A stretch of 64,000 nucleotides of DNA from Kribbella steppae (lineage in GTDB: Bacteria; Actinomycetota; Actinomycetes; Propionibacteriales; Kribbellaceae): NCBI RefSeq assembly GCF_004342025.1, contig NZ_SLWN01000018.1, positions 62,001-126,000 on the forward strand, given 5' to 3'. The notes under the pieces are model-generated. The model was not told where the DNA came from, did not search any database, and saw nothing but the letters and a program-made list of their open reading frames with translations. Made by a program: the position numbers and the translations under genes. Below, piece by piece: positions 52,213 to 61,437 of the stretch. Every line of letters begins with the position of its first letter. The stretch's first letter is position 1.

Positions 52213-53462
52213 GCGTGGAACCGGACCCGTCCGTCCGTATCGAGGACCTGCTGCGCGAGCACGCGCCGCGGGTCCTCGCCGCGGTCACCCGCCGGTTCGG
52301 CCGGTTCGACGTCGCCGAGGACGCAGTCCAGGAAGCTTTGCTCGCCGCGGCGACCGGGTGGAAGGCCGACGGGATCCCACCGAACCCGCCGGCGTGGCTC
52401 ACGACTGTCGCCGTACGCCGGATGACCGATCTGTTGCGGAGCGAGCAAGCCAGACGGCGGCGGGAGCACCTGGACGCCACCAGGCAACTGCCCGAAGATC
52501 TCCTCGGCCCGCCCGCCGACAGCGGTGGCACGGCCGACCAGGACGACACCTTGGTGATCATGTTCCTGTGCTGTCACCCTGATGTGCAGCCGGCCAGCCA
52601 GCTGACGCTGACCCTGCGCGCGGTTGGGGGTCTGACGACTGCCGAGATCGCCGGCGCCCTGCTACTTCCCGAGGCCACAGTCGCCCAGCGGATCAGCCGT
52701 GCCAAGCAACGGATCCAGCAGTCCGGAGCCAGATTCCGTCTCCCCGAGGGACCGGAACGCCGGAACCGTCTCGACGTGGTGATGCAGGTGCTCTACCTGA
52801 TCTTCAACGAGGGGTACGCCGCTTCCTCGGGCGCGGCACTGCAACGCGTCGAGCTCGCCTCCGAGGCGATCCGGCTGACCCGACTGCTCTGGGCGAAGCA
52901 GGCGTCCGGGCCTGAGGTCGGCGGCCTCCTGGCCCTGATGCTGCTCACCCATGCTCGCCGGAAGGCGCGAACCGGTCCGAACGGCGACCTGATCCCACTC
53001 GCCGAGCAGGACCGAACGCTGTGGGACCGGGCGATGATTGCCGACGGCATCGAACTGCTCGAGGAGGTCCTGCCCCGACACAATCCCGGACCGTACCAAC
53101 TGCAGGGCGCCATCGCCGCCGTCCATGCCGAGGCCGACCGCTTCGCCGACACCGACTGGCGGCAGATCGTTGCCCTGTACGACGTCCTGGTCCGGATCTC
53201 CGCCGATCCGATGGTCCGGCTGAACTCGGCGGTCGCCGTGGCGATGTTGCGTGGACCGTCCGCCGGTCTCCAACTCGTCGACGAGCTGGCCGCGGACCCG
53301 AAGATCGCAGACCACCACCGGTTGGCCGCCGTACGCGCACATCTGCTCGAGCAGTCGGGTGACGTCGGGGCGGCCCGGCAGGCTTATGCCGAGGCAGCGA
53401 AACGAACCACGAGCGCCCCGGAGCAGCGCTACCTCCGCAACCGCGCCGCCCGACTGCCCTAG
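52209..53462 (+). CDS. ECF42-type sigma factor with C-terminal TPR-like extension
   Basis: 417 residues from GTG 52209. Region 2: LREHAPRVLAAVTRRFGRFDVAEDAVQEALLAA; region 4: TLRAVGGLTTAEIAGALLLPEATVAQRISRAKQRI. The C-terminal half (about 190-417) is all-helical, containing DRALIADGIELLEE-like repeats, as in the ECF42 group, where it is required for activity. No anti-sigma gene is adjacent, also typical. It is coupled to a DGPF gene, and the promoter at 50886-50914 matches the group consensus. Confidence 0.9.
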   Translation: MSVEPDPSVRIEDLLREHAPRVLAAVTRRFGRFDVAEDAVQEALLAAATGWKADGIPPNPPAWLTTVAVRRMTDLLRSEQARRRREHLDATRQLPEDLLGPPADSGGTADQDDTLVIMFLCCHPDVQPASQLTLTLRAVGGLTTAEIAGALLLPEATVAQRISRAKQRIQQSGARFRLPEGPERRNRLDVVMQVLYLIFNEGYAASSGAALQRVELASEAIRLTRLLWAKQASGPEVGGLLALMLLTHARRKARTGPNGDLIPLAEQDRTLWDRAMIADGIELLEEVLPRHNPGPYQLQGAIAAVHAEADRFADTDWRQIVALYDVLVRISADPMVRLNSAVAVAMLRGPSAGLQLVDELAADPKIADHHRLAAVRAHLLEQSGDVGAARQAYAEAAKRTTSAPEQRYLRNRAARLP

Positions 53463-53496
53463 ATAGTTGCGGTGACTTTCCTGTAGATGTTGGCCG

Positions 53497-54362
53497 GTGC
53501 AGATCGAGATCCGAGAGCCGTCGCGCGCCGAGATGACCGATTACTACCGGGCGCTTCCGTTCGCCAACGGGTTGCCCAGCTGGGAGCCGGCTCCGGCGGC
53601 ATGGCACGGCGGTCCTGAGCCGTGGCCGCCTCCACGGACGCCCGCGACGGTCGAGCAGATGGAGAAGTGGGCTGACGCCGACCTGGCCGATGCCACCTTC
53701 CACCCGGTTGCCGCACTTGTCGACACCAAGGTCGTGGGCGCCTCTGCCATGCTGTCGTTCGAGGTCACGGTCCCAGGCGATCGTTCACTCCCGATGGGAG
53801 GTGTTACTGGGACGGGGGTCATCGCAACCCACCGACGACGGGGGCTGCTACGCCGCGTTCGAGGCCACGAGCCCGGCCGCCTACCGTGCCATGTGGGCGC
53901 TGCTCCTCGACTTCGATCTCACTCAGACCATCATCGCCCCCGGTCGCCCGCGAGAGCGAACCGTTGAGGTGGATGCTCGCCAACCCTCGTGCCCTTCGGA
54001 TCACCCGGCAGTCCGACAATCTGTGGGCGCGGATCCTCGACGTCCAGAAGGCCCTTGAAGGTCGCGCCTACGAAGTGCCCGGCGAGATCACTTTCACCAT
54101 CGAGGACGACCGCATGTGTCCCGCCAACGTCGGCACCTGGCGCCTGGCTGCTGACGGCCCTGCCGCACAACTGTCACGGATCACCGGACCGGCGGACCTC
54201 GTCATCGATATTCCGGCACTCAGTTCGCTGTACCTCGGCGGAATGTCAGCCCGCGACCTCGCCCAGGCCGGACATCTCAAGCCTCTCACCGGAGATGCAG
54301 TCGGGAAGCTCGCACGGATGTTCCGCACCGATCCTGAGCCTCACAACTCGTTCGGTTTCTGA
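53497..54362 (+). pseudogene. Decayed Eis-type GNAT acetyltransferase
   Basis: Three frames carry pieces of one Eis-like protein: residues up to THRRRGLL (53497 to about 53850), then GCYAAFEATSPAAYRAMWALLLD (about 53840-53955), then WMLANPRAL through the sterol-carrier-like C-terminal domain (to TGA 54362). Intact relatives are about 400 residues; roughly 110-120 are missing between the first two pieces, and there is at least one more frameshift near 53955. The first junction lies in CGACGACGGGGGCTGCT, readable as part of both pieces, as expected for deletion at a short repeat. The protein cannot be functional as written. Confidence 0.8.
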
Positions 54363-54408
54363 GCCGGGTCATGGACGAACGGGGCTGGACGAACGGGGCG
54401 CAGGAGGC

Positions 54409-55347
54409 TCAGAAGTCGATGCGCATGACGGCGCGGCGGTTGCCGGGCCGGCTCACCTCGGCGAACCCGGCGTCGGCGAACATGGCGAGAGTGCCGACGG
54501 ACCCGCCGTCCACGAAGTCCGGGTAGCCCTCCACGGCGCGCGCGCCGCGTTCACGGGCGAACCCGACGGCGGCACGGGCGAGTGCGCGGCTGACCCCTCG
54601 GCGCCGGTAGCCGGCGCGGGTGACGAAGCAGGTCACGGCCCAGACGGTGGTGTCGGCCTTGTCCTGGTTGCGGCCCAGCCAGGGGACGCGGTAGTCGCGG
54701 AGCAGCCTCGGGTGATCCGCCCGCGGCGCGACGGCGCACCAGCCGACTGGCTCGCCATCGAGGTACGCGACCACGCCGCTCGTGGCCCGTGCCTTTCGGT
54801 CTCCGCAGGCGGTCTGGTCGCGGAGCCGCGCGGCGAGCTCTTCGGGACCTTCAGACGCCCAGGACTCCTTGGGTAGCATCCGGAACCGCTGGCACCAGCA
54901 CCGTGCGGTGTCTCCGGTCGTGCCGAACACCGCCTGCAGGTCCTCCCAAGCCGCCTGGTTGGCCGGAACGATCGTCAACTGCTCGGCGGTGACCGGCTCC
55001 CGCGAGCCCGTCGGGCGGGGAACGGTCACCCGCTTGGCCGGACGTTTCTGCTGACGGGGCAGCGCGTCGAACGTGAGCCGAACGTCCACCGCGTCGCCTG
55101 CGTCCAGTCCTTGGGGCTTGCGCACGGCGTCCTTCAGCGGCAGCAGGTAGCCACCGTCCTTCGGCCACAGCGACGTCTTCCACTCGGTGCTGCCGATCCG
55201 AGCGCGGATCGGGAGCATCCCCCAGCCATAGCTGGCAGCCGAGGCCGCGGCCCGCAGCGCGACACCTTCCTGCTCCGGCACAGGGACGAAGTAGTACGGC
55301 GCCGGACCGCGCCACTCGATGACCTCGCCGCTGAACTCTTGATCCAT
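54409..55347 (-). CDS. DUF1905 domain fused to GNAT acetyltransferase
   Basis: 312 residues. The N-terminal part (1-100) is DUF1905: YYFVPVPEQEGVALRAAASAASYGWGMLPIRARIGSTEWKTSLWPKDGGYLLPLKD is spread over it. The C-terminal part (about 120-312) is a GNAT fold with the acetyl-CoA loop RAGYRRRGVSRALARAAV and GEPVGWCAVAPR. The domain pair suggests acetylation of a bound ligand or protein. Monocistronic; transcribed toward the decayed Eis gene. Confidence 0.85.
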   Translation of the reverse strand: MDQEFSGEVIEWRGPAPYYFVPVPEQEGVALRAAASAASYGWGMLPIRARIGSTEWKTSLWPKDGGYLLPLKDAVRKPQGLDAGDAVDVRLTFDALPRQQKRPAKRVTVPRPTGSREPVTAEQLTIVPANQAAWEDLQAVFGTTGDTARCWCQRFRMLPKESWASEGPEELAARLRDQTACGDRKARATSGVVAYLDGEPVGWCAVAPRADHPRLLRDYRVPWLGRNQDKADTTVWAVTCFVTRAGYRRRGVSRALARAAVGFARERGARAVEGYPDFVDGGSVGTLAMFADAGFAEVSRPGNRRAVMRIDF

Positions 55348-55422
55348 GGCCAGATGCTAGGCCCCATTCCGGACATACCGCTTCCGGATTCACCGCCAGA
55401 TGATCCGAAAGACCTGGTTGCT

Positions 55423-56277
55423 TCAGCGCCCGAACGCCCAGGCGACCATCAGCGGGAACTCGGCTTGCCAGAACGGGTCGCCGTGGTCTCCGACCCGCTC
55501 GGTCATCACGACGTCCGCATCGGCATCGCGCAATGCGTCCGCCCACCGGGCCGCGTTCTCGAGGAAGAACGGCTCCAGCGTGCCGGCGACGAGGTAGGTG
55601 CGCGGAAGTGGGCTTGGCATCACGGCAGGCGGGCGATAACCCCCGCCGGGCGAGGCGGAGAAGACCGCACCGTAGATGTCCGGATGCCGAAGCCCGATAG
55701 CGAGCGAGAGCTCGCCACTCGCCGACACGCCGCACACCGCGGTGCGTTCGGCCGGGAACGCGACGCTGAAGCGCGACTGCACCCAGCTGCGGACGTCGTC
55801 GACGAAGAAGCTCTCGTGGGCCGCGAACCGCTCCTCGTCGAACGACGGTGAGTACTCGCGGATGCGCACCATCTCATCCTCAGCGTCAGTCCGGTAGGTA
55901 CCGACGATCATCGTGGGCGGTACGTCGGCCGCCTCGAGGTACCCGCCCCACTGCGAGATCAGCTGACCGTCACCGGCGAACACGACTGCCTCCGGCGGAT
56001 CCGGCGGCACGTACACCGTGACTTGCCGGCCGCCGTCGTACTCGAACGTCTCGGTGACGAGCTCCCCCGCTATCGGATCAGCACGAGCTGGTTCCGGCGC
56101 CACTTTCCCACCACCGGCTGCTTGGTCATCCACTGGTTGCACCTCGATCTGAGTGATGAGGCGATCGACATGGCCGCAGCCACCGCACGCTGGGCCTCTG
56201 ACGCCTGCATGGTTTCGCCTCGGTCCTCTCCTTTGAGAGCCGTCGAATCGCTCCAAGCGGTAGAACCTGGGCACCAT
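55423..56277 (-). CDS. Esterase-family alpha/beta hydrolase (enterochelin esterase-like)
   Basis: About 239-284 residues; start uncertain, since the first 45 residues of the longest frame look non-conserved. GTG 56142 is an alternative. The conserved part begins ELVTETFEYDGGRQVTVYVPP. The nucleophile elbow is GVSASGEL (Ser), with HPDIYGAVFSASPGG after it; the acidic residue probably lies in AGTLEPFF and the His in VGDHGDPFWQAEFP. The family (COG2382-like) hydrolyses siderophore and other esters. It lies beside an aminoglycoside-phosphotransferase-like gene but is not clearly co-transcribed. Confidence 0.75.
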   Translation of the reverse strand: MVPRFYRLERFDGSQRRGPRRNHAGVRGPACGGCGHVDRLITQIEVQPVDDQAAGGGKVAPEPARADPIAGELVTETFEYDGGRQVTVYVPPDPPEAVVFAGDGQLISQWGGYLEAADVPPTMIVGTYRTDAEDEMVRIREYSPSFDEERFAAHESFFVDDVRSWVQSRFSVAFPAERTAVCGVSASGELSLAIGLRHPDIYGAVFSASPGGGYRPPAVMPSPLPRTYLVAGTLEPFFLENAARWADALRDADADVVMTERVGDHGDPFWQAEFPLMVAWAFGR

Positions 56278-56303
56278 ACCAAGCGGTCGACAGCGACCTC
56301 AGG

Positions 56304-57221
56304 TCATTGCTCCGCGGCGAAGTCGGCGAGGATCTCAGCGATGAGAGGGTGCGCGTCGCGCACCGCGGCCGGATTGCGCGTCCGGTAGTAAGGGATCGCG
56401 ATCATTCTCAGGGACAGGACCCAGCCGCGGGCGCGGGCCCAGGTTTCCTGGTCGATCTCCATCGCGTCACGGAAGGCCCGTCGTGAGTCACCCTCGAACA
56501 AGTACCACGCGGCCAACAGATCAGCTGCTGGGTCGGCGGCCCACGCAGTACCGAAGTCGATGACCGCAGAAAGCTTGCCGTCGGCCACCAGTACGTTGCC
56601 CGGCATGAGGTCGCCGTGGATCCACCTGGGCGGACCGTCCCAGGTGTCCGCTGCCAGCGACGCCTCCCACGCGGCAAGCACGAGTCCGGTATCGAACTCG
56701 TCGCGCAACTCGTCCAGCGCCTCGCGGAAGAGCGCGTCACGCGGCGCCAACGGCGTACCCCGACTGAACGGGTCGTCCGGCGGAACCGGAGCCCCGGTCG
56801 TGTCGACCGTCTGCAGGCAGTGAACGAACTCGGCGAGGTCGCGCGCCGCGGCGATCGGGTCGGCAAGCTGATCCTGCTGGAAAGGCTCACCCTCAAGCCA
56901 CCGGTAGACGCCCCAGCTGAAGGGATAATCCTCGCCAGGCGTCCCGAGAGCCAGTGGCTCTGGTACGGCGAGCGGAAGCTGAGGCGACAGACGCGGCATC
57001 CAGGTCAGGTCCTTCTCCACCTGACCCTGCGTCCGCTCGGTGCGAGGCAGCCGGACAGCCAGGTCAGCACCGACCCGAAACGTCACGTTGTCCGTCCCCG
57101 ACGAGGCGACGACCTGAACCGGAGCACCGGCCCATTGCGGGAACTGCTCGGTCAACAGCCGCGTCACCAACGACGCGTCAATGTCCACCTCGTCATCGTG
57201 CAGCTTGGCGACCTTAGACAT
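56304..57221 (-). CDS. Aminoglycoside-phosphotransferase-family kinase
   Basis: 305 residues. Kinase-like fold: nucleotide loop SSGTDNVTFRVGADLAVRLPR, catalytic loop WIHGDLMPGNVLV and metal Asp in VIDFGTAWAADPAADL. APH-family enzymes phosphorylate antibiotics or endogenous small molecules such as sugars and choline. No resistance to a specific drug can be inferred. The longest frame start is ATG 57221. Confidence 0.9.
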   Translation of the reverse strand: MSKVAKLHDDEVDIDASLVTRLLTEQFPQWAGAPVQVVASSGTDNVTFRVGADLAVRLPRTERTQGQVEKDLTWMPRLSPQLPLAVPEPLALGTPGEDYPFSWGVYRWLEGEPFQQDQLADPIAAARDLAEFVHCLQTVDTTGAPVPPDDPFSRGTPLAPRDALFREALDELRDEFDTGLVLAAWEASLAADTWDGPPRWIHGDLMPGNVLVADGKLSAVIDFGTAWAADPAADLLAAWYLFEGDSRRAFRDAMEIDQETWARARGWVLSLRMIAIPYYRTRNPAAVRDAHPLIAEILADFAAEQ

Positions 57222-57254
57222 GGCAACGGAGTTTCACACCCGCCCCGCCAACGG

Positions 57255-58226
57255 TCAAACGACTTCCACCCTGGTCGCCTCGCCTTCGGCGATGCGGATG
57301 ACTCGTTTGCCCCGGCTGTGGCCGGATTCGATTGAACGGTGCGCCTCGGCGATGGAGTCCAGCGGGTACGTCTCTTCGACGACGCTGCGCAGGTCTCCAT
57401 GGACTACTGCGGCGGCGAGTTCGTCGAGGTCGGCGCGCTTCGGTTTCATCATCGCCATGCGGACGCGCGGACCGGGCAGTACGGACGACAAGATCACGTA
57501 GCCCATGCCTTTCGAGGCCAGCGAAATCATCCGTCCGCCAGTGGCCAGCCGCCGGCGGTATTGGCCCAGCGAGGCGCCGTACAGGTCGATGATCGCGTCG
57601 AACTTCGGTGCATCGGCGAGGCTCTCCAACCGCTGATAGTCGTAGGTCACCTCGGCGCCGAGGTCGGCGCAGAACTCGGCGTTCCGGGCCGCCGCCACCG
57701 CGGAGACCCGGGCTCCCGCGACACGTGCCAGCTGGACCGCGACGCTGCCGATCCCACCGCTCGCGCCAACGACCAGGACTCGGCTTCCCGGCCGTACCCG
57801 GACCGCGCGAGTCGCTGTGATCGCTGTCAGGCCGACGGTCGGCAGTGCCGCGGCGGCGACCAGGTCGTACCCGGCAGGCGCTTGCGCTGTGAGGGATTCC
57901 TTGACCTGGACATACTCGGCGGCGGTGGCGCTGCCCAGGCCCAACTTCGTTCCCCAGACCCGCCGTCCAACCCTGGCCGGGTCGACTCCGGGGCCGACGG
58001 CAACCACCTCGCCGGAGAAGTCCTGCCCAGTGCCCTTGGGGAAGCGGAACCCGCTCATCGGCCGCATCCCACCGGCGCGGACCTGAGCCTCGACCGGGTT
58101 GACGCTGGTCGCGCTCACTCGTATCAGGACCTCACCGGACCGCGGCTCGGGCACCGGTACGCTCCGGACCTCCAGCACTTCCGGCGGCCCGTACCGCTCG
58201 TACCGCACTGCTCGCATCTCGGTCAT
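57255..58226 (-). CDS. Quinone oxidoreductase-like medium-chain reductase (TetR controlled)
   Basis: 323 residues from ATG 58226, with GAGGAC upstream; the longer frame covers the operator region and was rejected. Family marks: MRAVRYERYGPPEVLEV, VSATSVNPVEAQVRAG, and the nucleotide loop VVGASGGIGSVAVQLA. Zinc-free, NADPH-dependent reduction of quinones or enones expected. It diverges from a TetR gene with two operators between, so it is probably induced by its substrate. Confidence 0.9.
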   Translation of the reverse strand: MTEMRAVRYERYGPPEVLEVRSVPVPEPRSGEVLIRVSATSVNPVEAQVRAGGMRPMSGFRFPKGTGQDFSGEVVAVGPGVDPARVGRRVWGTKLGLGSATAAEYVQVKESLTAQAPAGYDLVAAAALPTVGLTAITATRAVRVRPGSRVLVVGASGGIGSVAVQLARVAGARVSAVAAARNAEFCADLGAEVTYDYQRLESLADAPKFDAIIDLYGASLGQYRRRLATGGRMISLASKGMGYVILSSVLPGPRVRMAMMKPKRADLDELAAAVVHGDLRSVVEETYPLDSIAEAHRSIESGHSRGKRVIRIAEGEATRVEVV

Positions 58227-58262
58227 CCACGTCCTCGTCTCTGTTGACAGCTCGAGAGTTAA

Positions 58263-58298
58263 CGAGACACTGTGTCTCGATCGAGGCACTGCGTCTCC
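58263..58298. promoter_or_regulatory. Tandem TetR operators CGAGACAC-T-GTGTCTCG
   Basis: Perfect 17-bp palindrome at 58263-58279 and an imperfect copy CGAGGCACTGCGTCTCC at 58282-58298, centres 19 bp apart, so on nearly the same DNA face. Located between the divergent reductase and tetR genes. Confidence 0.85.
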
Positions 58299-58380
58299 AG
58301 CTCCGAGTGTCGTCAGGTCGCGGTGGTTGCGACAAGGATCGGTTCTCGGTGGGTGTCCCGAGTGAGACAAGGAGCCCGAA

Positions 58381-59010
58381 ATGTCACAGTCCGCGGACAA
58401 CCTGCGCGTCCGGCGAACCCGCAAACTGCTGCGGGAGGCGTTGATCGAGCTCATTGACGAGCGCGACTTCGAGCGGCTCACGGTGGGAGAGATCACCGAG
58501 CGGGCGATGGTCAGCCGGGCCGCCTTCTACCGCAACTACCGCGACAAGTACGAGCTGGTCGAGCAGATCTTCGACGAGGCGATGAGCGCGGTGCTCGGGA
58601 CGATGGCCGGCGGCGGCGCGGACCCACCGCTGGACCGGTGGGTGGTGTTCTTCGAGCACGTCGGCGAGTACCACCGGCTCTACGGTGCGTTGCTCGGCCG
58701 GCGAGGGAGCCCCTGGTTTGCCACCCGGATGCGCGGCACCCTCGCGGACATGGTCAGCGAGCACCTGGAGATCCCGAACGCACCACCGTCACCCGGTCGC
58801 GGAAAGGCCGACGGCCTGGTACCCACCGTCCTGGGTGCGATGTTCGTCCAGGCCATCACCTGGTGGCTGGACCAAGGTCGTCCCGTGGCGCCCCAAGTGA
58901 TCGCCACCCAGACCGCAAAGCTCGCCGAAGCCGTCATCAACGAGGCCAACCACTGGACCTCCCAGCCAACGCTTGCCAAAAGCACCGATCACGGGCTACC
59001 TAGGGCTTGA
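58381..59010 (+). CDS. TetR-family repressor
   Basis: 209 residues from ATG 58381. N-terminal HTH: RTRKLLREALIELIDERDFERLTVGEITERAMVSRAAFYRNYRDKYELVE, the standard TetR pattern with FYRNYRDK. The ligand domain ends in AITWWLDQGRPV. Divergent from the quinone reductase and preceded by two matching palindromes. Its end overlaps that of the convergent alcohol dehydrogenase gene by 11 bp. Confidence 0.92.
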   Translation: MSQSADNLRVRRTRKLLREALIELIDERDFERLTVGEITERAMVSRAAFYRNYRDKYELVEQIFDEAMSAVLGTMAGGGADPPLDRWVVFFEHVGEYHRLYGALLGRRGSPWFATRMRGTLADMVSEHLEIPNAPPSPGRGKADGLVPTVLGAMFVQAITWWLDQGRPVAPQVIATQTAKLAEAVINEANHWTSQPTLAKSTDHGLPRA

Positions 59011-60037
59011 CCAGGACCTTGAGGGCTGTGCGCTGGTCCATCGCGCGGTAGCCATCGGCAACGTCGGCCAGGGGTACCTCGCTGTCGAAGACCTTGCCGG
59101 GGTCGATCTCACCCGCGAGGACGCCGGGGAGCAGGGTTTCGATGTATGCGCGAGCCGGAGCCGGGCCGCCAGTCAAGGTGATGTTGCGACCAAAGAGGCT
59201 GCCGAATCCGACCGGCGCGTCCTCATACTGCGGTACGCCGACCCGGCTGATGACACCGCCGTCCCGGACGACGCCGACCGCCTGCTCGTACGCGGGCATG
59301 TGGCCGACGGCCTCGAGTACGACGTGCGTGCCGTCACCGCCGGTCAGGTCACGAACGCGCGCGATGCCCTCGTCGCCTCGCTCGGCCACGACGTCGGTCG
59401 CCCCGAATTCGCGGCCGAGGTCGGTACGCACGGTGTGGCGGCCCATCAGGATGATCCGTTCGGCGCCGAGGCCCTTGGCGGACAAGACGGCCAGCAGTCC
59501 GACGGCACCGTCGCCGATGACAGTGACGGTCGTGCGCGGGTTGACATTGGCCTTGACGGCCGCGTGGTACCCGGTTCCGTACACGTCGGACAGTGTGAGC
59601 AGGGAAGGGATCAGCGGGGAGCTCTCCTCCACGGGTACGGCGACCAGTGTGCCGTCGGCAAGCGGGACCCGGACAGCCTCAGCTTGTCCGCCGCCGACGC
59701 CGTTGGCGTTCCAGAAGCCGCCGTGCCGGCACGAGGTCTGCAGGCCCTCGCGGCAGAAGTCGCAGGTCCCGTCGGACCAGGCGAACGGGGTGATCACCAG
59801 ATCGCCGGACTTGACCGTCGTCACCTCACGGCCGGTCTGCTCGACAACCCCGACGAACTCGTGGCCCATCGAGTTGCCCTCGGGTTTGGCGGCCATGGAG
59901 TGGTACGGGTGGAGGTCGGAGCCGCAGACGCAGGCTCGCACGACGCGGACGATCGCGTCGGTGGGTTCCTGGACGGTCGGGTCGGGTACGTCGACGACCC
60001 GGACGTCACCGGCGCCGTACATGAAAGTCGCTCGCAT
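59000..60037 (-). CDS. Zinc-dependent alcohol dehydrogenase
   Basis: 345 residues. Catalytic zinc site: C in ACVCGSDLHPYH and GHEFVGVVE with the Glu-His; structural zinc loop shows CDFCREGLQTSC. NAD(P) loop VIGDGAVGLLAVLSAKGLGAERI. It ends an apparent operon behind CMD, DUF2255 and aldo/keto reductase genes, so it probably oxidises or reduces a related small carbonyl compound. Confidence 0.93.
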   Translation of the reverse strand: MRATFMYGAGDVRVVDVPDPTVQEPTDAIVRVVRACVCGSDLHPYHSMAAKPEGNSMGHEFVGVVEQTGREVTTVKSGDLVITPFAWSDGTCDFCREGLQTSCRHGGFWNANGVGGGQAEAVRVPLADGTLVAVPVEESSPLIPSLLTLSDVYGTGYHAAVKANVNPRTTVTVIGDGAVGLLAVLSAKGLGAERIILMGRHTVRTDLGREFGATDVVAERGDEGIARVRDLTGGDGTHVVLEAVGHMPAYEQAVGVVRDGGVISRVGVPQYEDAPVGFGSLFGRNITLTGGPAPARAYIETLLPGVLAGEIDPGKVFDSEVPLADVADGYRAMDQRTALKVLVKP

Positions 60038-60074
60038 CAGATTCCTTCAAATTCATCGGGTTCGGGATGGCTAG

Positions 60075-61043
60075 TCAGTAGCCAGTGGGTTCGCGCGGGG
60101 TGTACTGCGCTTCCAGCGCACGAACCTCTTCGTCAGTGAGGGTGATGTCCAGAGCAGCGGCCGCGTCGGCGAGATGGTGCTCTTTGGTCGCGCCGACGAT
60201 GGGCGCAGTGACCACGGGGTTCCTCAGCACCCAGGCCAGCGCGACCCGGGCCATGGGGACACCGCGTGCGTCGGCGACCTGCTGGACGGCGTCGGCGATC
60301 GGCTTGTCGTCATCGCTGAAGAACTGCTCGGCGATCGGGTCGTTGCCCGCACGGGCGGTGCGGGTGCCCCAGGGACGCGCGAGCCGGCCTTTGGCGAGCG
60401 GGCTCCAGGGGATCGACCCGACCCCTTGGTCGGCGAGTAGCCCGAACATCTCGCGTTCTTCCTCGCGCTGCATCAGGCTGTACTGGTTCTGCATCGAGAC
60501 GAACTTCGTCCAGCCGTGCAGCTGGGCGGTGTACTGCATCTTGGCGAACTGCCAGGCCCACATCGACGACGCGCCGAGGTAGCGCACCTTGCCGGATTTC
60601 ACCACGTCGTGCAGCGCCTCCATCGTTTCCTCGACCGGCGTGTCCGGGTCGAAGCGATGGATCTGGTAAAGGTCGACGTACTCGGTGCCGAGCCGGGTGA
60701 GCGAGGCGTCGATCTGCTCCATGATCGCCTTGCGGGACAGGCCTTTGCCGCCTGGGCCGTCGTGCATCGGGAAACGCACCTTGGTAGCGAGCACGATGTC
60801 CTCGCGGCGCGTGTACTTGTGAATCGCCCGGCCGACGATCTCCTCGGAGGTCCCGAAGCCGTAGACGTTCGCGGTGTCCCAGAAGGTGATGCCCAGATCG
60901 AGGGCCTGGCGGAAGATCGGTTCGGCGGCAGCGTCATCGAGCGCCCACGCGTTGAACCCGCGAGAGGTGTCGCCGAAGCTCATGCACCCCAACGCAACGC
61001 GGCTCACTGTCAGGCCCGAGTTGCCCAGTCTCGTGTAGTGCAT
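60075..61043 (-). CDS. Aldo/keto reductase
   Basis: 322 residues from ATG 61043; the longer frame upstream is a shadow of DUF2255. MHYTRLGNSGLTVSRVALGCMSFG start; catalytic tetrad: D in FWDTANVYGFG with the Tyr, K in LATKVRFP, and H in LYQIHRFD. NADPH-binding end GVGSIPWSPLAKGRLARP and VGATKEHHLADAAAAL. It lies four bases after the DUF2255 gene and 37 bp before the dehydrogenase gene. Confidence 0.94.
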   Translation of the reverse strand: MHYTRLGNSGLTVSRVALGCMSFGDTSRGFNAWALDDAAAEPIFRQALDLGITFWDTANVYGFGTSEEIVGRAIHKYTRREDIVLATKVRFPMHDGPGGKGLSRKAIMEQIDASLTRLGTEYVDLYQIHRFDPDTPVEETMEALHDVVKSGKVRYLGASSMWAWQFAKMQYTAQLHGWTKFVSMQNQYSLMQREEEREMFGLLADQGVGSIPWSPLAKGRLARPWGTRTARAGNDPIAEQFFSDDDKPIADAVQQVADARGVPMARVALAWVLRNPVVTAPIVGATKEHHLADAAAALDITLTDEEVRALEAQYTPREPTGY

Positions 61044-61047
61044 GGAC

Positions 61048-61437
61048 TCACTCCTTCTCGGTGTGGCTGGGTACGAGCCGCAGCGTGCCGGGCGCGGCTT
61101 TGGCGCCGACGACGGTGCCGACGATCTGCGGACCGTACCGGTCGTACTTCGCGTGGTACGCCGCGTCGACCGCTGGGTGCACGTCGTCACCTGGAACCAC
61201 GAAGTCGACATCTCGTTCGATGCCATCGGCACGGATTCGGCCCCGGCCGCTGATCGTTGCGTAGCGGAACCACGGGTTGTCAGTGCCGTAGGCAGACCGG
61301 ACGTAGAGGTCGTCGCCGGCGCGCACCACCCAGATCGTCCTGAACCGTCGCAGCGATCCGTCCTTGCGCAGGGAGCTGACCTGCAACTCGGTCGAACCCC
61401 CGATCCGTTCCAGCTCCGTGTCGCTCCAGCCGCTCAT
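61048..61437 (-). CDS. DUF2255-family protein
   Basis: 129 residues starting at the ATG that overlaps the upstream stop by four bases. It has the split-barrel, flavin-reductase-like look: IGGSTELQVSSLRKDGSLRRFRTIWVVRAGDDLYVRSAYG. Distantly related to F420/FMN-binding PPOX folds (inference). Coupled to the CMD gene upstream and the aldo/keto reductase downstream. Confidence 0.8.
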   Translation of the reverse strand: MSGWSDTELERIGGSTELQVSSLRKDGSLRRFRTIWVVRAGDDLYVRSAYGTDNPWFRYATISGRGRIRADGIERDVDFVVPGDDVHPAVDAAYHAKYDRYGPQIVGTVVGAKAAPGTLRLVPSHTEKE

